The notes under the pieces are model-generated. The model was not told where the DNA came from and made no database searches. It was given only the letters and a program-made list of their open reading frames with translations. Made by a program: the position numbers and the translations under genes. Below are positions 10,973 to 22,317 of a DNA stretch of 50,193 nt, piece after piece. Position 1 is the stretch's first letter; the number at the start of each line of letters is the position of its first letter. This DNA comes from Phlegmacium glaucopus (Eukaryota > Basidiomycota > Agaricomycetes > Agaricales > Cortinariaceae). The DNA is taken from positions 179,545 to 229,737 of the forward strand of contig MU130497.1 of the NCBI GenBank assembly GCA_015039465.1. Direction: 5' to 3'.

Positions 10973-11865
10973 TTACATGGTAATCAAACGAGAGAAACGA
11001 GCAGTTAAACCCTGGAAATGCTTTTGGACCTCAGGTAATCGAGCCAATTTACATGCGGCGCTCTCGATGTGTTGCATTAACGCCGAAACGAGCTTGAACC
11101 TCTTCTTGCACTTCGGACACTTGAATTCATTGGCATCGTGTACGGCAGAATTCAAGTGGGCGCTGAGCGAGTGGAGGGACCAGAACATTCTTCGGCAGAG
11201 AAAGCATGCATATTCTCTGCAATTGAATGCGCCCGGCGACGCAACATGATATTTAACAGTGGTTGGAGGAGTGGGACTTGCCCCTTCAATTCTTCGAGTG
11301 ATGCAGATGTCTGGAACGATATCGAGGCGCTTGACAGCATGGGTTACTTGATGGCGAGTGATACCATGGCAGCCTGATTCGATGTGATACGCGACGGCAG
11401 AGGGAGACTTGAAGTAAGATGGACAAAACGGACATTTGGCGCCTCGCGAACGATGAGCAGACGAAGTCCGATAGTGCTACAGAGCGCTATCAACAACAGT
11501 TGACATGTAGTTAAATATATTTGAACTGACTTGATTCGGGGCTGACTGGTCTCCGAACGACCGAGTACATGTAACGCAGTGGTACGGTTTTTTACAATGG
11601 TGTGGCGAATTCTGTCGATGCTTTCAGGGGTAGATCGCTTGAGTTAACCTGAGCGGAATAATAATAGCAAGCAAATTTACGCTACCTGTTGCAATGCATA
11701 ATCGTTCGTAAACTGTCGGTCGTATTGGTGACACTTGGAGATGCTGAACCGGTGCCTTTTGGCGTTGCAGTGCGATTGTACTCCTTGAAGGAATTTAAAG
11801 GGACGATTGCAAGATGATCACGAGTAAGGCATGGAGACAGGAAGACAAGGGGAATCAGTAGTCAT
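10973..11865 (-). pseudogene. C2H2 zinc-finger protein, stop codon at first zinc cysteine
   Basis: Nuclear nucleic-acid-binding family by fold. Minus-strand exons 11865-11686, 11611-11531 and 11476-10973 join in phase into 255 codons. Fingers seen in order: SSCNRPFKFLQGVQSH near codon 17, KCHQYDRQFTNDYALQQ, YHCVTCTRSFGDQ, KCPFCPSYFKSPSAVAYH, YACFLCRRMFWSLHSLSAH, FKCPKCKKRFKLVSALMQH. Codon 16 is TGA (11820-11818), exactly where the first cysteine of finger 1 is expected, and finger 2 has Tyr for its second cysteine. Without a start downstream of the TGA before the fingers, the protein is probably not made in full. The later fingers are well conserved, so decay looks recent. Confidence 0.7.
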
Positions 11866-12377
11866 GGCGCAGGCGGTGTATATGGTGTATATGAGTATAA
11901 GATAAAATAGAAGTGTCATTAGTGGAGCCAAGGAGGCCTCAAGGCCTCAAGTTTGATATCGTTGGATCTTGTGATTGATTCAAATGTCGTTCCAATTGAA
12001 GAACCTACCAATGAGCTTGCCTGAATTTGGATTCTGGTGCTCACGTTTACTGAACTGTAAGCATCTTGTGAGAGAAATCTGCCGTCGATCCATCGGCCCA
12101 GGACAGCAACTTCCAATAGCGCTCAGTGCCATGAAGGATTGAGACCAGTTCAATCGGGATCTACGCGAGACACAGCGCCGCCGCCTACGACTGAACTAAG
12201 CACATAGAAGAATCAGGTCAATTCAATTGAATGTTACTTCATAGTAACACCGCGTAGTGATAACATGATTTTGGCCATCTGTGGAGAGTTAGTTTCCGCC
12301 AAGCTACGAGGAAGCGGTCGTGATGTGATTTCAATTAGAGCTCCTTTTGTGCCACCACATTCACGAACAAATGCTGA
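11866..12377. other. No supported gene; possible remnant of the oxidase 3' part
   Basis: A 65-codon minus-strand frame at 11919-12116 has no recognisable content. The position suggests leftover C-terminal sequence of the FAD oxidase pseudogene, but I cannot show this. Confidence 0.35.
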
Positions 12378-13000
12378 TCAATCTTGTAGAATGAGCTGAA
12401 AGATACTGTCGTACCTCGTACCAAACCCACCTGTAGCTTCTGCTACGTATTGGGCGAATGGAAGGAAAGTCGTATTGGTATCTTCCCAAGAGATGTTTGG
12501 CCGCGAGGACAGCTGCGAAGGATGAATTAGATATGGTGATTTATCCACCCCAACCTGCGTCAGACATGGTGGGATATATTCGGTCGTATTTTGAGCGATG
12601 ACAGGTGTTGGAGGATACGAAAGCAAAGGGGAAGGGGAATATTTCGTACGTAGTTGAAGTTACGATGCCGTAGGTACCTCCGCCACCACTGCCCAAAACA
12701 AATCCGGGTATTGGAAAGAGTTGGTGGTGATGAGAGATCCATCAGCGAGGACAATGGTGAATTGAAGAACATTATGGACACCTGGGTCGTTTTATCATGA
12801 GTTTAAACATACAGAGTGAATGGGAATGAAGTGGCGTACCGAGGCCGAACTTGAAGGCACTGTGTCCTTCACCCATCATCCAGCAGCGCCGACTCCACCT
12901 GCGGATATGCCTCCAACAATGGACCGTCCTTGTTTCTGAGAAAATGCATGCTTCATGCCATAAAACACCAGCTCCAAGAGTGACAGCTGATCATGAGATG
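12378..13000 (-). pseudogene. FAD-linked oxidase (BBE/PCMH-type) pseudogene
   Basis: Remnant of a secreted-type FAD-binding oxidoreductase (FAD_binding_4 family). Minus-strand blocks in order: AVTLGAGVLWHEA (about 12990-12950), GRSIVGGISAGGVGAAG (12930-12876), MMGEGHSAFKFGLG (12875-12840), VLQFTIVLADGSLITTN (about 12770-12720), YPDLFWA followed by GGGGTYGIVTS in another frame (about 12710-12650), and VAEATGGFG (near 12440). Frames shift at least at the WHEA/GRSIV, GAAG/MMGEG and DLFWA/GGGGT steps, and the N-terminal signal region and the C-terminal BBE tail are not seen. Confidence 0.7.
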
Positions 13001-13218
13001 TAGCGAAAGTAAATTTGATCAGCCACTGGAGATGCGAAAAGCAATAGTCGAATAACGTAATCTGGATTTTGGTTCTCGTCTTCACGTTTACTAAACTCCG
13101 AACTTCTTGTTAGAGCATTATGTAGCATTTGGAAGACAACTACGAAGCTGCACCGATTCAAAAAGATAGTAAGACTCCTGAATCAAAAGGATCATGTCGG
13201 AAGACTCCAGCGACATAT

Positions 13219-14141
13219 CTATATGTTTACCCTCTTCCATATGACCAAGTGTTCTTTTCCAGCATGGGATGGAGAGGAAATTTCAGGTACTTTGTCTAAA
13301 ACCTTGACGAAATTCAATCCAAGAGGTTCGTTGTAATGGTCGGGGCGTACGAAATATGGGGGTCCAAAATCGACCTCGGGTATGATGGGATAGATAACTG
13401 TTACGAGGTATCCACCTGGTTTAATAAGCTTGGCCATTTGCTTGCCCCAATCCTTACGACTGCTTGGGGGAATAGCCACAAAGAAGCTAAACATAAAGAG
13501 GGTGAGAAATTGCGGTATATTGTGAGGAATATAACGACGACTGAAGTACCGACGTGTGATCATAAATGAGGTCGAAACGCAGATCTTCTGGTACGTCGAA
13601 TTTGAAGAAGTCTGCGACCTCTACCATAGCATTTAATGCTGGTATCTCAAATTTCGCTTTCTCGATCAAACTGTGACTGTCTTTATAGTTCGCGCTGCAA
13701 AAGATAGATAGATAACGTACCTGTTTGCACGTTTGTTCGCAGTCTCTGAGACGTCGAGACCCAGCGTGTCAAGGCCTAATGTTAATGATATGTATATAAC
13801 ATCGTATCCCTGCCAAAATATAATTTCAGTATCATCCATAGTCGACTTCAAGTCGACTTATGAAAACGGATCCTTACTGAACCGCAACCTGGAACTAATG
13901 CCTTTCCTTGGGAAGGAAGCTGCATGATATTAGATTCAACGGCCTCCTTGAAAGATGGTTGAACCTCGCCAACGTCCCATGGGGTAACCCCTTTAACCCT
14001 GAATGCAATCAAATTAATTGAAAACCACAGTGATGATTCAAATGGCAAAATAATCCACCATGCCACATCCCATGTAGTAATGTCCGTTGCATTCACAATG
14101 TCATGGACTTTGAGTTTCGGTGAGATATCTTGATCCGTCAT
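13219..14141 (-). CDS. TPMT-like SAM-dependent methyltransferase (five exons, intact)
   Basis: Class I methyltransferase of the thiopurine S-methyltransferase/halide-thiol methyltransferase family; it would transfer a methyl group from S-adenosylmethionine to a small thiol, halide or similar acceptor in the cytosol. Exons on the minus strand: 14141-14059, 13998-13878, 13809-13721, 13670-13554, 13486-13219; all phases close, giving 225 aa. Seen in order: TPWDVGEVQPSF (family N-terminal signature), ALVPGCGSGYDV (SAM motif I, split by intron 2), GLDVSETA (acidic residue after beta 2), FDLIYDHTFF (motif around the catalytic-domain strand 4), then GGYLVTVIYP. A decayed second copy lies at 17881-18142. 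Substrate cannot be told from sequence. Confidence 0.88.
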
Positions 14142-14285
14142 TGGATTTCAGTACAAATAAAATAGTACTGAAATACAGTGCAGTGTGAATCAGTGATGAG
14201 TTTTATTCGGGGTGCAAATCAATGAATGCGTCACGCTGGTCACAAACATATACAAACAATTTCTTGAAAAGGGGCTTAGGACAGT

Positions 14286-14575
14286 ACTTTACAGTGCCCC
14301 ACGGTTCCGAGTGGAATCCGAGTGGAGTCCGAGCATTCTGAGTGGATTCTGAATGGAGTCCACTTGGACTCCACTTGGACTCTGCTTGGAGTCCAAGTCA
14401 CTAAGTAGATTCCACACTGAGTCTGAGTGGAGTCCAAGTGGACTCCACTGTTCAGACTCCAAATAAAGTCCAAGTGGATTCTGAGTGGATTCTGAGAGGA
14501 CTCAATTTAGAATCCACTTGGACTCCACTCAGAATCCACTCAGAATCCACTTGGAATCCAAGCTCAGGTTTTACA
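14286..14575 (+). mobile_element. TIR-family element E1, left end only
   Basis: Begins ACTTTACAGTGCCCCAC (14286-14302), matching the ends at 35094, 35528, 36678, 39709 and 40997. It is followed by about 270 bp of alternating GAGTGGA/TCCACTTGGACTCC words that form many inverted repeats. No matching right TIR was found, so the right border is approximate. It abuts the point where the methyltransferase duplication stops. Confidence 0.6.
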
Positions 14576-14752
14576 AGTTATTTCTCCAAGTTGGTCAAAA
14601 AATTTTAAGCAATACCAGGAATTGACCCCTAATTAGGTAAGCAAGATCAATTCAGACTGGCTAAGACTTCATTAGTAGTTGGATTTATTTATTACCTATG
14701 TACCATTCACTTACCAAGGGCAAAACATTAGAATGAAATTTACAAAATTATA

Positions 14753-15180
14753 TGGGTATCAAATGCTGCAGATTGCAAGAGTATCTCAGGATATTCTTTT
14801 TATTTTGAAGGCTCTCCCATTTCCTGGTCTGCCACAAAGCAAAAATCTATTGCCCTTTTGTCAACTTAAGCTGAATACTATGCAATTACTCATGCATTCA
14901 AGGAGGCTTTATGGATACAAGTTTTCCTTGGTTTTCTTAAATTCCCAGTACCTTGTCCATTTCCTATTTTATCTGATAACCAAGCTGCTTGTTCTCTTTC
15001 AAATTCACCAGCTATATCAGCTCACTCTAAACACATCAATATCCAACATCATTTTACTTGTTCACATGTTCAAGATGGCTCTTTCTCTACCATCTGGATA
15101 CCTACCAATGACATGCTGGCAGATATTTTTATCAAATCACTTTCTTTTCCCATTTTTAAACATCATCAAGATGTTCTATT
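14753..15180 (+). pseudogene. Ty1/copia polyprotein remnant (RNase H, C-terminal)
   Basis: Plus-strand reading gives the copia RNase H signature: DCKSISGYSFYFEG, SWSATKQKSIALLST, AEYYAITHAFKEALWIQ, LSDNQAACSLS, AHSKHINIQHHF, TNDMLADIFIKSL. The codon before AEY, normally Glu, is TAA (14867-14869), a nonsense change. Only the last part of the pol gene is present; integrase and reverse transcriptase are absent. Confidence 0.85.
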
Positions 15181-15331
15181 TTTCACCATTTTTCTTTCTA
15201 TCCAACCTGATTTCAATCACATGTTAGTCACACTTCCTTATAGTTCATGTTCCTTTCATATATCTTCCTCAGTTGTCAACCACACATTTGTCTCTCATTA
15301 TCTTTTTTATTGCATAGCTAACTCTGGTCTT

Positions 15332-16666
15332 TTTTTTTTTTTTTTTTGGCTTGTGAGTCGTGACCCTGCAGCGCAGATTTCCACATTTTATTTTTTTATT
15401 TTATTTTTTTTAATATCAATTTAGGTCTAGAGAGCGGGGCTCCAAGCAGACATTACAAACTTAGTGAGAGACTATAGCTACCAGGCGCCTAATGCCTGTT
15501 CCCTTCCCCTCCACCCCTCAAGGCACTAATGAGGTACGCCCGTAGCGATCCTATCCCCAATTAGCCCGGCAGAGAAACGCCGTTTATGAGGGCGTGGTTT
15601 GGTGTGGCGGGGGTGGCCGTCCTCGGATGATCTCGTGTTTGCGTATCAGTACTTGGGTAGGACAAGTCCTTCGTCTTTTAAGTACCCGACTGCGAGCAGT
15701 AGGTATGATCCGGTAGAGCAGGCTAAGGGATTAAGTTAGTATGAAGCCGAATGTAGTGCGGGTGTGAAAGAGGGGGTATTTTGTGGGTGCAACTCGATGG
15801 GTCGTCTGGTTCTGGGTTGCTGCCGTGATTCTTGAATAGGTGGAGCGCCAACGTGGTATCTGAAAAGGAGGCTTTTTATCTCATGTCGACAGGCTGCTAT
15901 GAATCTGCAGGTAGAGGAACATCACCTAGTTTCTTTAATCGCCCGGTTCTCCCTATGTAGCGTAGCAATTCCTTGATACGATCCTTGTCCGATAGAATAG
16001 CTCTTAGGTTCCTAGAGCGGTTTCCCAATAGGCGATCCAGATCATGTCTTTCGTAATTGTAGGATGGGCACTCAAAGAGGAAGTGTATAATTGTTTCTGC
16101 GACATCTTCCTGGCGTTGCCTCCAGCAGGAGTTGCATTTCTTTGAGTCGGATTTACCTATCCGGTGGAGGTAAGCATTGAGGGGGAAGTGGTTTGTTCTT
16201 AACTGGATGATCAGACTGCTTTGTGAACGAGTGAGGCCTTCCTGTATCTTTCGGAATTTGTTGAAGGGGAAGTCCGGGTCTACGTTGTTGAAACGTTCCT
16301 TCCGAGGAGAGATGTTCCACTTTTCTTTCCACTCGGCTTTGAGCTGAAACATGTACTGGGTTTTCGCAATGCCAGCGCTGAATGGAAGCGGCTGCTGCAG
16401 GGCATGTGGCAGATGCTCTACCGGCGTCGTTGAACCTGCCGCCGCCTTCTTTGCCTCCTCATCTGCCCGTTCATTCCCCTTCACATTCTCATGTGCCGCT
16501 ATCCACCTCAACGTGATCCTTTCTGGTGTTCTTGTCGGCTCCGAATGTTCAACGAGAGACTCGGCTTGTCTAGTGAAATGCTCCACTAGATGATATCCTG
16601 AGATAGCCTTCTGGGCTCCTATCGACTTTATGAACGCCTGGCTGTCTGAATAAATAGAAATCGGGA
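15332..16666 (-). mobile_element. 5'-truncated LINE (non-LTR retrotransposon) with 12-bp target duplication
   Basis: The insertion is flanked by the direct repeat AACTCTGGTCTT at 15320-15331 and 16667-16678. A poly(T) run at 15330-15347 is the poly(A) tail of a minus-strand element, and the RNase H open frame reads the same way. This is the target-primed reverse transcription signature: tail, variable target duplication and 5' truncation. It landed just downstream of the copia remnant. Confidence 0.9.
15897..16666 (-). pseudogene. LINE ORF2 C-terminus: RNase H and CCHC-like domain (truncated)
   Basis: Open minus-strand frame cut at its 5' end by the LINE truncation, stop at 15897. Contains YSDSQAFIKS (RNase H second motif), RWIAAHENVKGNERADEEA (His and final Asp motif) and, downstream, CNSCWRQRQ with IIHFLFECPSYNYERH, the C-terminal cysteine/histidine cluster of Tad/I-like fungal LINEs. 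Reverse transcriptase and endonuclease are missing, so it is not autonomous. The frame is intact, pointing to a fairly young insertion. Confidence 0.85.
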
Positions 16667-16678
16667 AACTCTGGTCTT

Positions 16679-17860
16679 AGTATGCTGATGAATGTGCTAG
16701 TTCCCTGCCTGCATCTACTGCATTTTTTTGCAGTGATTTTGCACTAAGTCACCTGCTATAGTGACTATTTGCCCCTTTAACACTCAGATAAGCCTGTGGC
16801 TATCCCTCTGCTACACAGTCTGCTCCTAATGCTCCCCTGAGAAATTCCCTATATTTCACTTGCATAATCACCCACTTCTCCAGAGGTACATGTTCTAATG
16901 CATTTCCAATTGCTTCTTGATCACCTGACCATCCCACATGATTGCTTTTGGTCCTCAGAGCAACTACCAGTCTCTTTTCATTTACTCTTTAGTAGTTTAA
17001 ATATTTTATGTCCCCATCTTGCCTAGGCTGGTGTTTCACCCTTCCCACTTTATTTTACAAACACACATGTGCAACTTAGCCATGTGATTTCCTATATCTT
17101 CAGCCTACTATGAAAACCCATTACAAAACAATAAGAAAGTATCTGCCCCTTAGGCCCTTACTCCAGAGTGCAGAATTAAGTTCTGCCATTATCTCCCTCA
17201 TTATTTGCCCTTGTTTTGCTTGTTTCACTTATTCAGTGAATATACTTCATCACAGCAGTTGCCTTTTCATCATTTTGTTGCTCCTCATTTTGCTTACCTT
17301 GTATCTTGTCACCACCCCTCCATTGGAACCTTTCTGCATATACTTGACTTAGTGTATAGGCCACCAAAGCCCTGAGCTGCATCACACCCTCAGTCAGTAC
17401 AGCAGTCAGTGTACTGACACTGGCAGTGTATCAACAACTGGGTAAAAACATAGTTGTTGTCAACCATACATTTCCAACATGCTCTGGGTGTCTAGCTCTC
17501 AGTTCATCACATCACATGCACATTCTTCTTTCTCTCTTCATCCATTCTGGTGTAAAAGTGCTTAACAATAATCCTGAGTCAAACTCATACTGTGTTACAC
17601 TTAATTCTGTAAAAATGTGACATACTTATGAAAATATTCTTGAAAATCTACTACCTTAACTAATATTCAGAGACTTGACAATAACTCAGTCAATTTTTGA
17701 GCATTTTTGATGTTCTTAGGTGTGATTTGAAGGGGTATAATAGGGCTGGTTATAACCATTTACTTTATTTTCAAAATTGACTAACCCTAACTACAGTTAG
17801 GTTAGCTTTGCAGTTAGGTCCAGTGAATTTCTAGTGAATTTCTGGTTAATTAACCAGACC
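16679..17860. other. Repeat-derived or intergenic, no gene seen
   Basis: AT-rich, pyrimidine-rich sequence continuing the pre-insertion locus of the LINE. Short open frames have no recognisable motifs. It may be remains of the copia insertion, but no LTR pair could be placed. Confidence 0.4.
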
Positions 17861-17880
17861 TTCAAACACTAATGAAAATG

Positions 17881-18142
17881 GTCTTACTGAACTGCAACCT
17901 GGAACTAATGCCTTTCCTTGGGAAGGAAGCTGCATGATTTTAGATTCAACAGCCCCCTTAAATGACAGTTGAACCTCACCAACATTCCATGGGGTAACTC
18001 CCTTAAACCCTGAATGCAATCAAATTTATTGAAATCCACTCTGATGATTCCATTAGACAAATAATCCACCTCAGGTAGTAATGTCTGTTGCATTCACAAA
18101 CTCATGGACTTTGAGTTTCAGTAAGACATCTTGATCCACCAT
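17881..18142 (-). pseudogene. TPMT-like methyltransferase pseudogene (exons 1-2)
   Basis: Decayed copy of exons 1-2 of the gene at 13219-14141, with the intron and about 150 bp of upstream flank (total similarity about 17862-18290 against 13862-14280). The start ATG is changed, the exon-1 Trp-Asp codons contain TGA, TPWDVG reads TPWNVG, and PGCG reads PGCS, which would break SAM motif I. Exons 3-5 are absent. Confidence 0.85.
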
Positions 18143-18290
18143 TGGACACCAGTTCAAATAAATCTAGTACTGAGATACACAATAGTGATGAGTTTTATCC
18201 AATGGATGTGTGCAGGTGCAATGATCATCTCACTCCAGTCACAAACATATACAAACAGATTATGGGTTCTGCTGCTTGAATAGGGGCTCA

Positions 18291-18770
18291 GTAAGGAATA
18301 CACTTATATGGAAAATATAAAATCCCCTTGCTGCATTGATGATTGATAGGGGTCTGATAAATCAGAATTGCACCTTCCATAATTTGTCAAATGGCAGGTA
18401 GATGTGTAAATAGGGTATTTATAGCCAGAAAGTTTATTGATACAAGAACAACCAGCATGGTCAGTAACAATGTTTTAAAATTAGGGTTTCTTTATAAACT
18501 AACTAACTAGCCACAACTTATATGTGAAATGTCAACATTTCATCAAGAACTTGTTACCATTTTCAGAACAAGCAAAAACTTCATCCCTCCATTGGAAGTG
18601 CTGTAGGTCATAGCCTGAATGTCTATTGCACTTTTGAATCATTTTTGAGTTTAAAATCCTAGTTCAAAAGTTGTTAAGAATTGCAGATTTTCTATAACAC
18701 AAAACATAATGCAATTGAAAGTCAAGAAGGTAGAATACAAACACTATTATACTTTGATGATTAGATCACT
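18291..18770. other. 3' flank of NLR copy B
   Basis: No gene. From about 18456 it is homologous to 535-877, downstream of copy A. AT-rich, with no terminator or RNA that I can define. Confidence 0.5.
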
Positions 18771-21700
18771 TCAGGCTCTTCCTATTCTCTTCTGTGTAGT
18801 TACAACTTCAAGCTCTAATTTCTCTGCTTCATTCCACCTTCCCTGATGCCTATATGTGCTTGCTAGATTTGCTATGCTGTTGAGGGTGTCTGGATGTTGT
18901 GCACCAAGCAGCTTCTTCCTCATGTCCATAACTTGAACCTCCAGCTGCTCAGCCTCATTCCACCTTCCCTGATCCCTATATGTGCTTGCTAGATTTGCCA
19001 TACTGGTGAGGGTGTCTGGATGTTCTGCACCAAGCAGCTTCTTCCTCATGTCCATAACTTGAACCTCCAGCTGCTCTGCCTCATTCCACCTTCCCTGATG
19101 ACAATATGTGCTTGCTAGATTTGCCATGCTAGTGAGGGTGTCTGGATGTTCTGCACCAAGCAGCTTCTTCCTCATGTCCATAACTTGAACCTCCAGCTGT
19201 TCTGCCTCACTCCACCTTCCCTGATGACGATATGTACTTCCTAGATTTGCCATACTAGTAAGGGTGTCTGGATGTTCTGCACCAAGCAGCTTCTTCCTCA
19301 TGTCCATAACTTGAACCTCCAGCTGTTCAGCCTCATTCCACCTTCCCTGATCTCTGTATGTGCTTGCTATATTTGCCATACTGGTGAGGGTGTCTGGATG
19401 TTCTGTACCAAGCAGCTTTTTTCTCATGTCCATAACTTGAATGTCCAGCTTCTCTGCCTCATTCCACCTTCCCTGAGCCCAGTATGTGGTTGCTAGATTG
19501 GCCATACTGGTGAGGGTGTTTGGATGTTCTGCACCAAGCAGCTTCTTGCTCATGTCCATAACTTGAATGTGCAAGTACTCTGCTTCATTCCACCTTCCCT
19601 GATGATGGTATGTACTTGCTAGATTGGCCATGCTGTTGAGGGTATTTGGATGTTCTGCACCAAGCAGCTTCTTCCTCATGTCCATAACTTGAACCTGCAG
19701 CTGCTCTGCCTCACTCCACCTTCCCTGATCCCTGTATGTGCTTGCTAGATTTGCCATACTGGTGAGTGTATTTGGATGTTCTGCACCATGCAGCTTCTTG
19801 CTCATGTCCATAATTCGAATGTGCAGTTGCTCTGCCTCATTCCACCTTCCCTGATGCCTGTATGTGCTTGCTAGATTTAACATATTGGTGAGGATCTTTG
19901 GATGTTCTGCACCAAGCAGCTTCTGCCTCATGTCTATAACTTGTACCTCCAGTTGCTCTGCATTGTCCCAGTCTCCATTCTCCCTCATTACTAGTGAAAA
20001 TTTGCTCCATTTATCATCAAAGTATGGCTTAATATATCCTATCTGTCTCCCATATAATTCATTTGCCTTAATATGTGGAAAAATCAACCGTCGCACTGCA
20101 TAATCCTGACTTTGAAATCTCCATGGAATGGCACAGGATAAGATTATGCTTCCCATCTCACACATTCTTTGCTGCTCAGGTTTGGACATTCTCTCCTGAC
20201 TCCAGTAGTGTACCAGAGGATGAACAGACAACATTTTAGATGATTGTCCTCTTTTCATCAAAGAGAAAGAGAGAAGAACACCAATACCTTGTCCAAAGAT
20301 GAACTCATCCCAATGACCATCATTGTCCAATGCAAGCAGAGTATAATCCAGTAAAGTGACTGCCTGAGGTAACTTTTTAGCTATGTCACTATCAACATGT
20401 TTCATGGCCTCCTCAGCAGCATATCAGAATATGTCTTTGGAAATATTACTATGATGATAGAAAGCACATATTTGAAGAATTAGGATTGCAGCCTGGGCTG
20501 CTTGTGCCTCTCTAGCAGTGGAATATCCACCAGCTCTCCTTTCTATTTCTTTGAAAGAAAGATCCCAAGTCCCATACACTGTTTTATCATACTTTGATGC
20601 TCCTGTGAATGTAGCATCTGACATAAGAACCTGGCGATGCACTGAGAATTGCCTCAAATATTGATCAATATCACATTTCCCAGCCTCAATATAAGCACCA
20701 GCATGATCAATAGCAAGAGGAATGCAGCCAAGTTCAGTCACAATCTTCTTGGCAGCTTGTAGATGCTCAGCCAATGCATCCAAACAGCCAGCCTTAAGAA
20801 GTAGAGCTATAGCATCTGCCTCCTCCATTTCATGGATCTCAATTTTGTTCTCAAATGATACAATCCTTCCCATGAATCTGTTTCTGCTTGTAATCAGAAT
20901 ATTACCTCTGTTACCTGGAGGAATGTACTTGTCCACCACCTCTAGAGGAGGATCATCAGCATTATCAAACACAATCAACCATTCTTCTTGGAGAGAAGAT
21001 ATCCACTGGAGGACAGACTCAACTGAGCCATCCACACCAGAATGTTGTGCAGCAGAAAGGCTAGATATTCCCTTGAGAGACATTTCCATGCTCTCCTGAG
21101 AGGAAGCATCAACCCAGAACACATGTGAAAAACTAACAAGAAATAAATCCAGTGTTGTGAATGACAAAGTAAGAACCCTTACTTTTCAGACATTTCTTCT
21201 ATGAACTTGAGACAAATCTGAGTCTTTCCAATCCCTCCCAGTCCCCAGAGGAGACACAACTGCCTAGACATTAGTCTACTGGTGGCATGATGAACAAAAA
21301 TTTTCCCAAGTTTATCGAGGACATCTTTCCGTCCAGTAAAGATTGGACTGGAGTTGGGTTTTTGAGTTATAGGGATCTTCATCCGCCCTTCACCAGTATT
21401 AGCAGGGAGAACATTGCCAAAATTCTATATGTACAATTATTGCTAAATCATACAGACGGCTTACGAGAAAGACTTACGAAAGTGCTGCCAGTGATGAGGG
21501 TATTCTGGGCATTCGCAAAGAAACCCAAGGCAGATTGTTGAGCCTGCTGATCTTCAGCGAAAGCCGAGAACATATTGTGTAGGCAACTCACTGAGAGATT
21601 TTGTTCCGATTCTATGGATCCCAAATTGGCCTGCATTACAGCACCAGGCGAGGGTGATTTTCCTTCTGGATGGGCAACAGGAGCAACAGCCAGAGCGGAA

Positions 21701-22117
21701 ACCGAAGCGGAGACTTGGAGTTCATGGGCACTCTGATCGACGAGGATGATTGAGTAGTGATGGATATGATGGCCGAGTTGAACACTCACATTAACGCCAG
21801 CGGCTGGAATGCTTACAGGAGCAAGATCATTGATAGTCAAAGTGGAAACCGAAGGAGAGACTAGGTCATGGGCGGCCTGATCGATGACGATGGTTAAATA
21901 CCTAATGATGCGATGGGCGAAGTTGAACGCTCACAGTAACACCAGCGATTTGAACAACTTGTGCATTTGCAGCCGCAGCACCAGTGGGAACGGATAGCAG
22001 AGTATCAGCGGTGCTTGATTTGATAGTCGATGTCGATGTTGCTGGTTCAGAGTTTGGACCCAGAGAGGAATCCCTTGATTTCTTGGACTTGACAGTTTTC
22101 TTAGAAATGCGCTTCAT
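18771..22117 (-). pseudogene. NLR-like NB-ARC/TPR gene, copy B (single nonsense codon)
   Basis: Same architecture and splice pattern as copy A: basic N-terminus MKRISKK, small exons, Walker A GLGGIGKT (about 21220), Walker B WLIVFDNADD, GNILITSRN, LGCIPLAIDHAG, HPLVHYWS, then nine full 42-residue TPRs plus a partial one. One codon between ISKDIF and YAAEEA is TGA (20426-20424), where copy A has CAA and copy C CGA; this splits the protein before the TPR array. All else appears open, including the exitron-like segment. The lesion looks recent, consistent with a C-to-T change of CGA. Annotated as a pseudogene; a truncated NB-ARC product or readthrough cannot be excluded. Confidence 0.85.
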
Positions 22118-22317
22118 ATCATTGAACAGTGAGTTGTGATAAGTGACGAAGACTATGAAAGTGATGATGAGCGTCAGAAAGACAGATGCTCGCGATTACA
22201 TAAACAGCAATCCGTGCTCGCAGCGCCAGTCTAGCGCTCACATCAGCATCACCACCTGCACACTTGCTACAACGTTGTTCTATCCGATATCTCATAGAAA
22301 TCACCAATCAAAACACC

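Noticed and set aside
14679..15227. 182-codon plus-strand frame over the copia region
   Set aside because: Wrong frame; the copia RNase H motifs are in another frame on the same strand.
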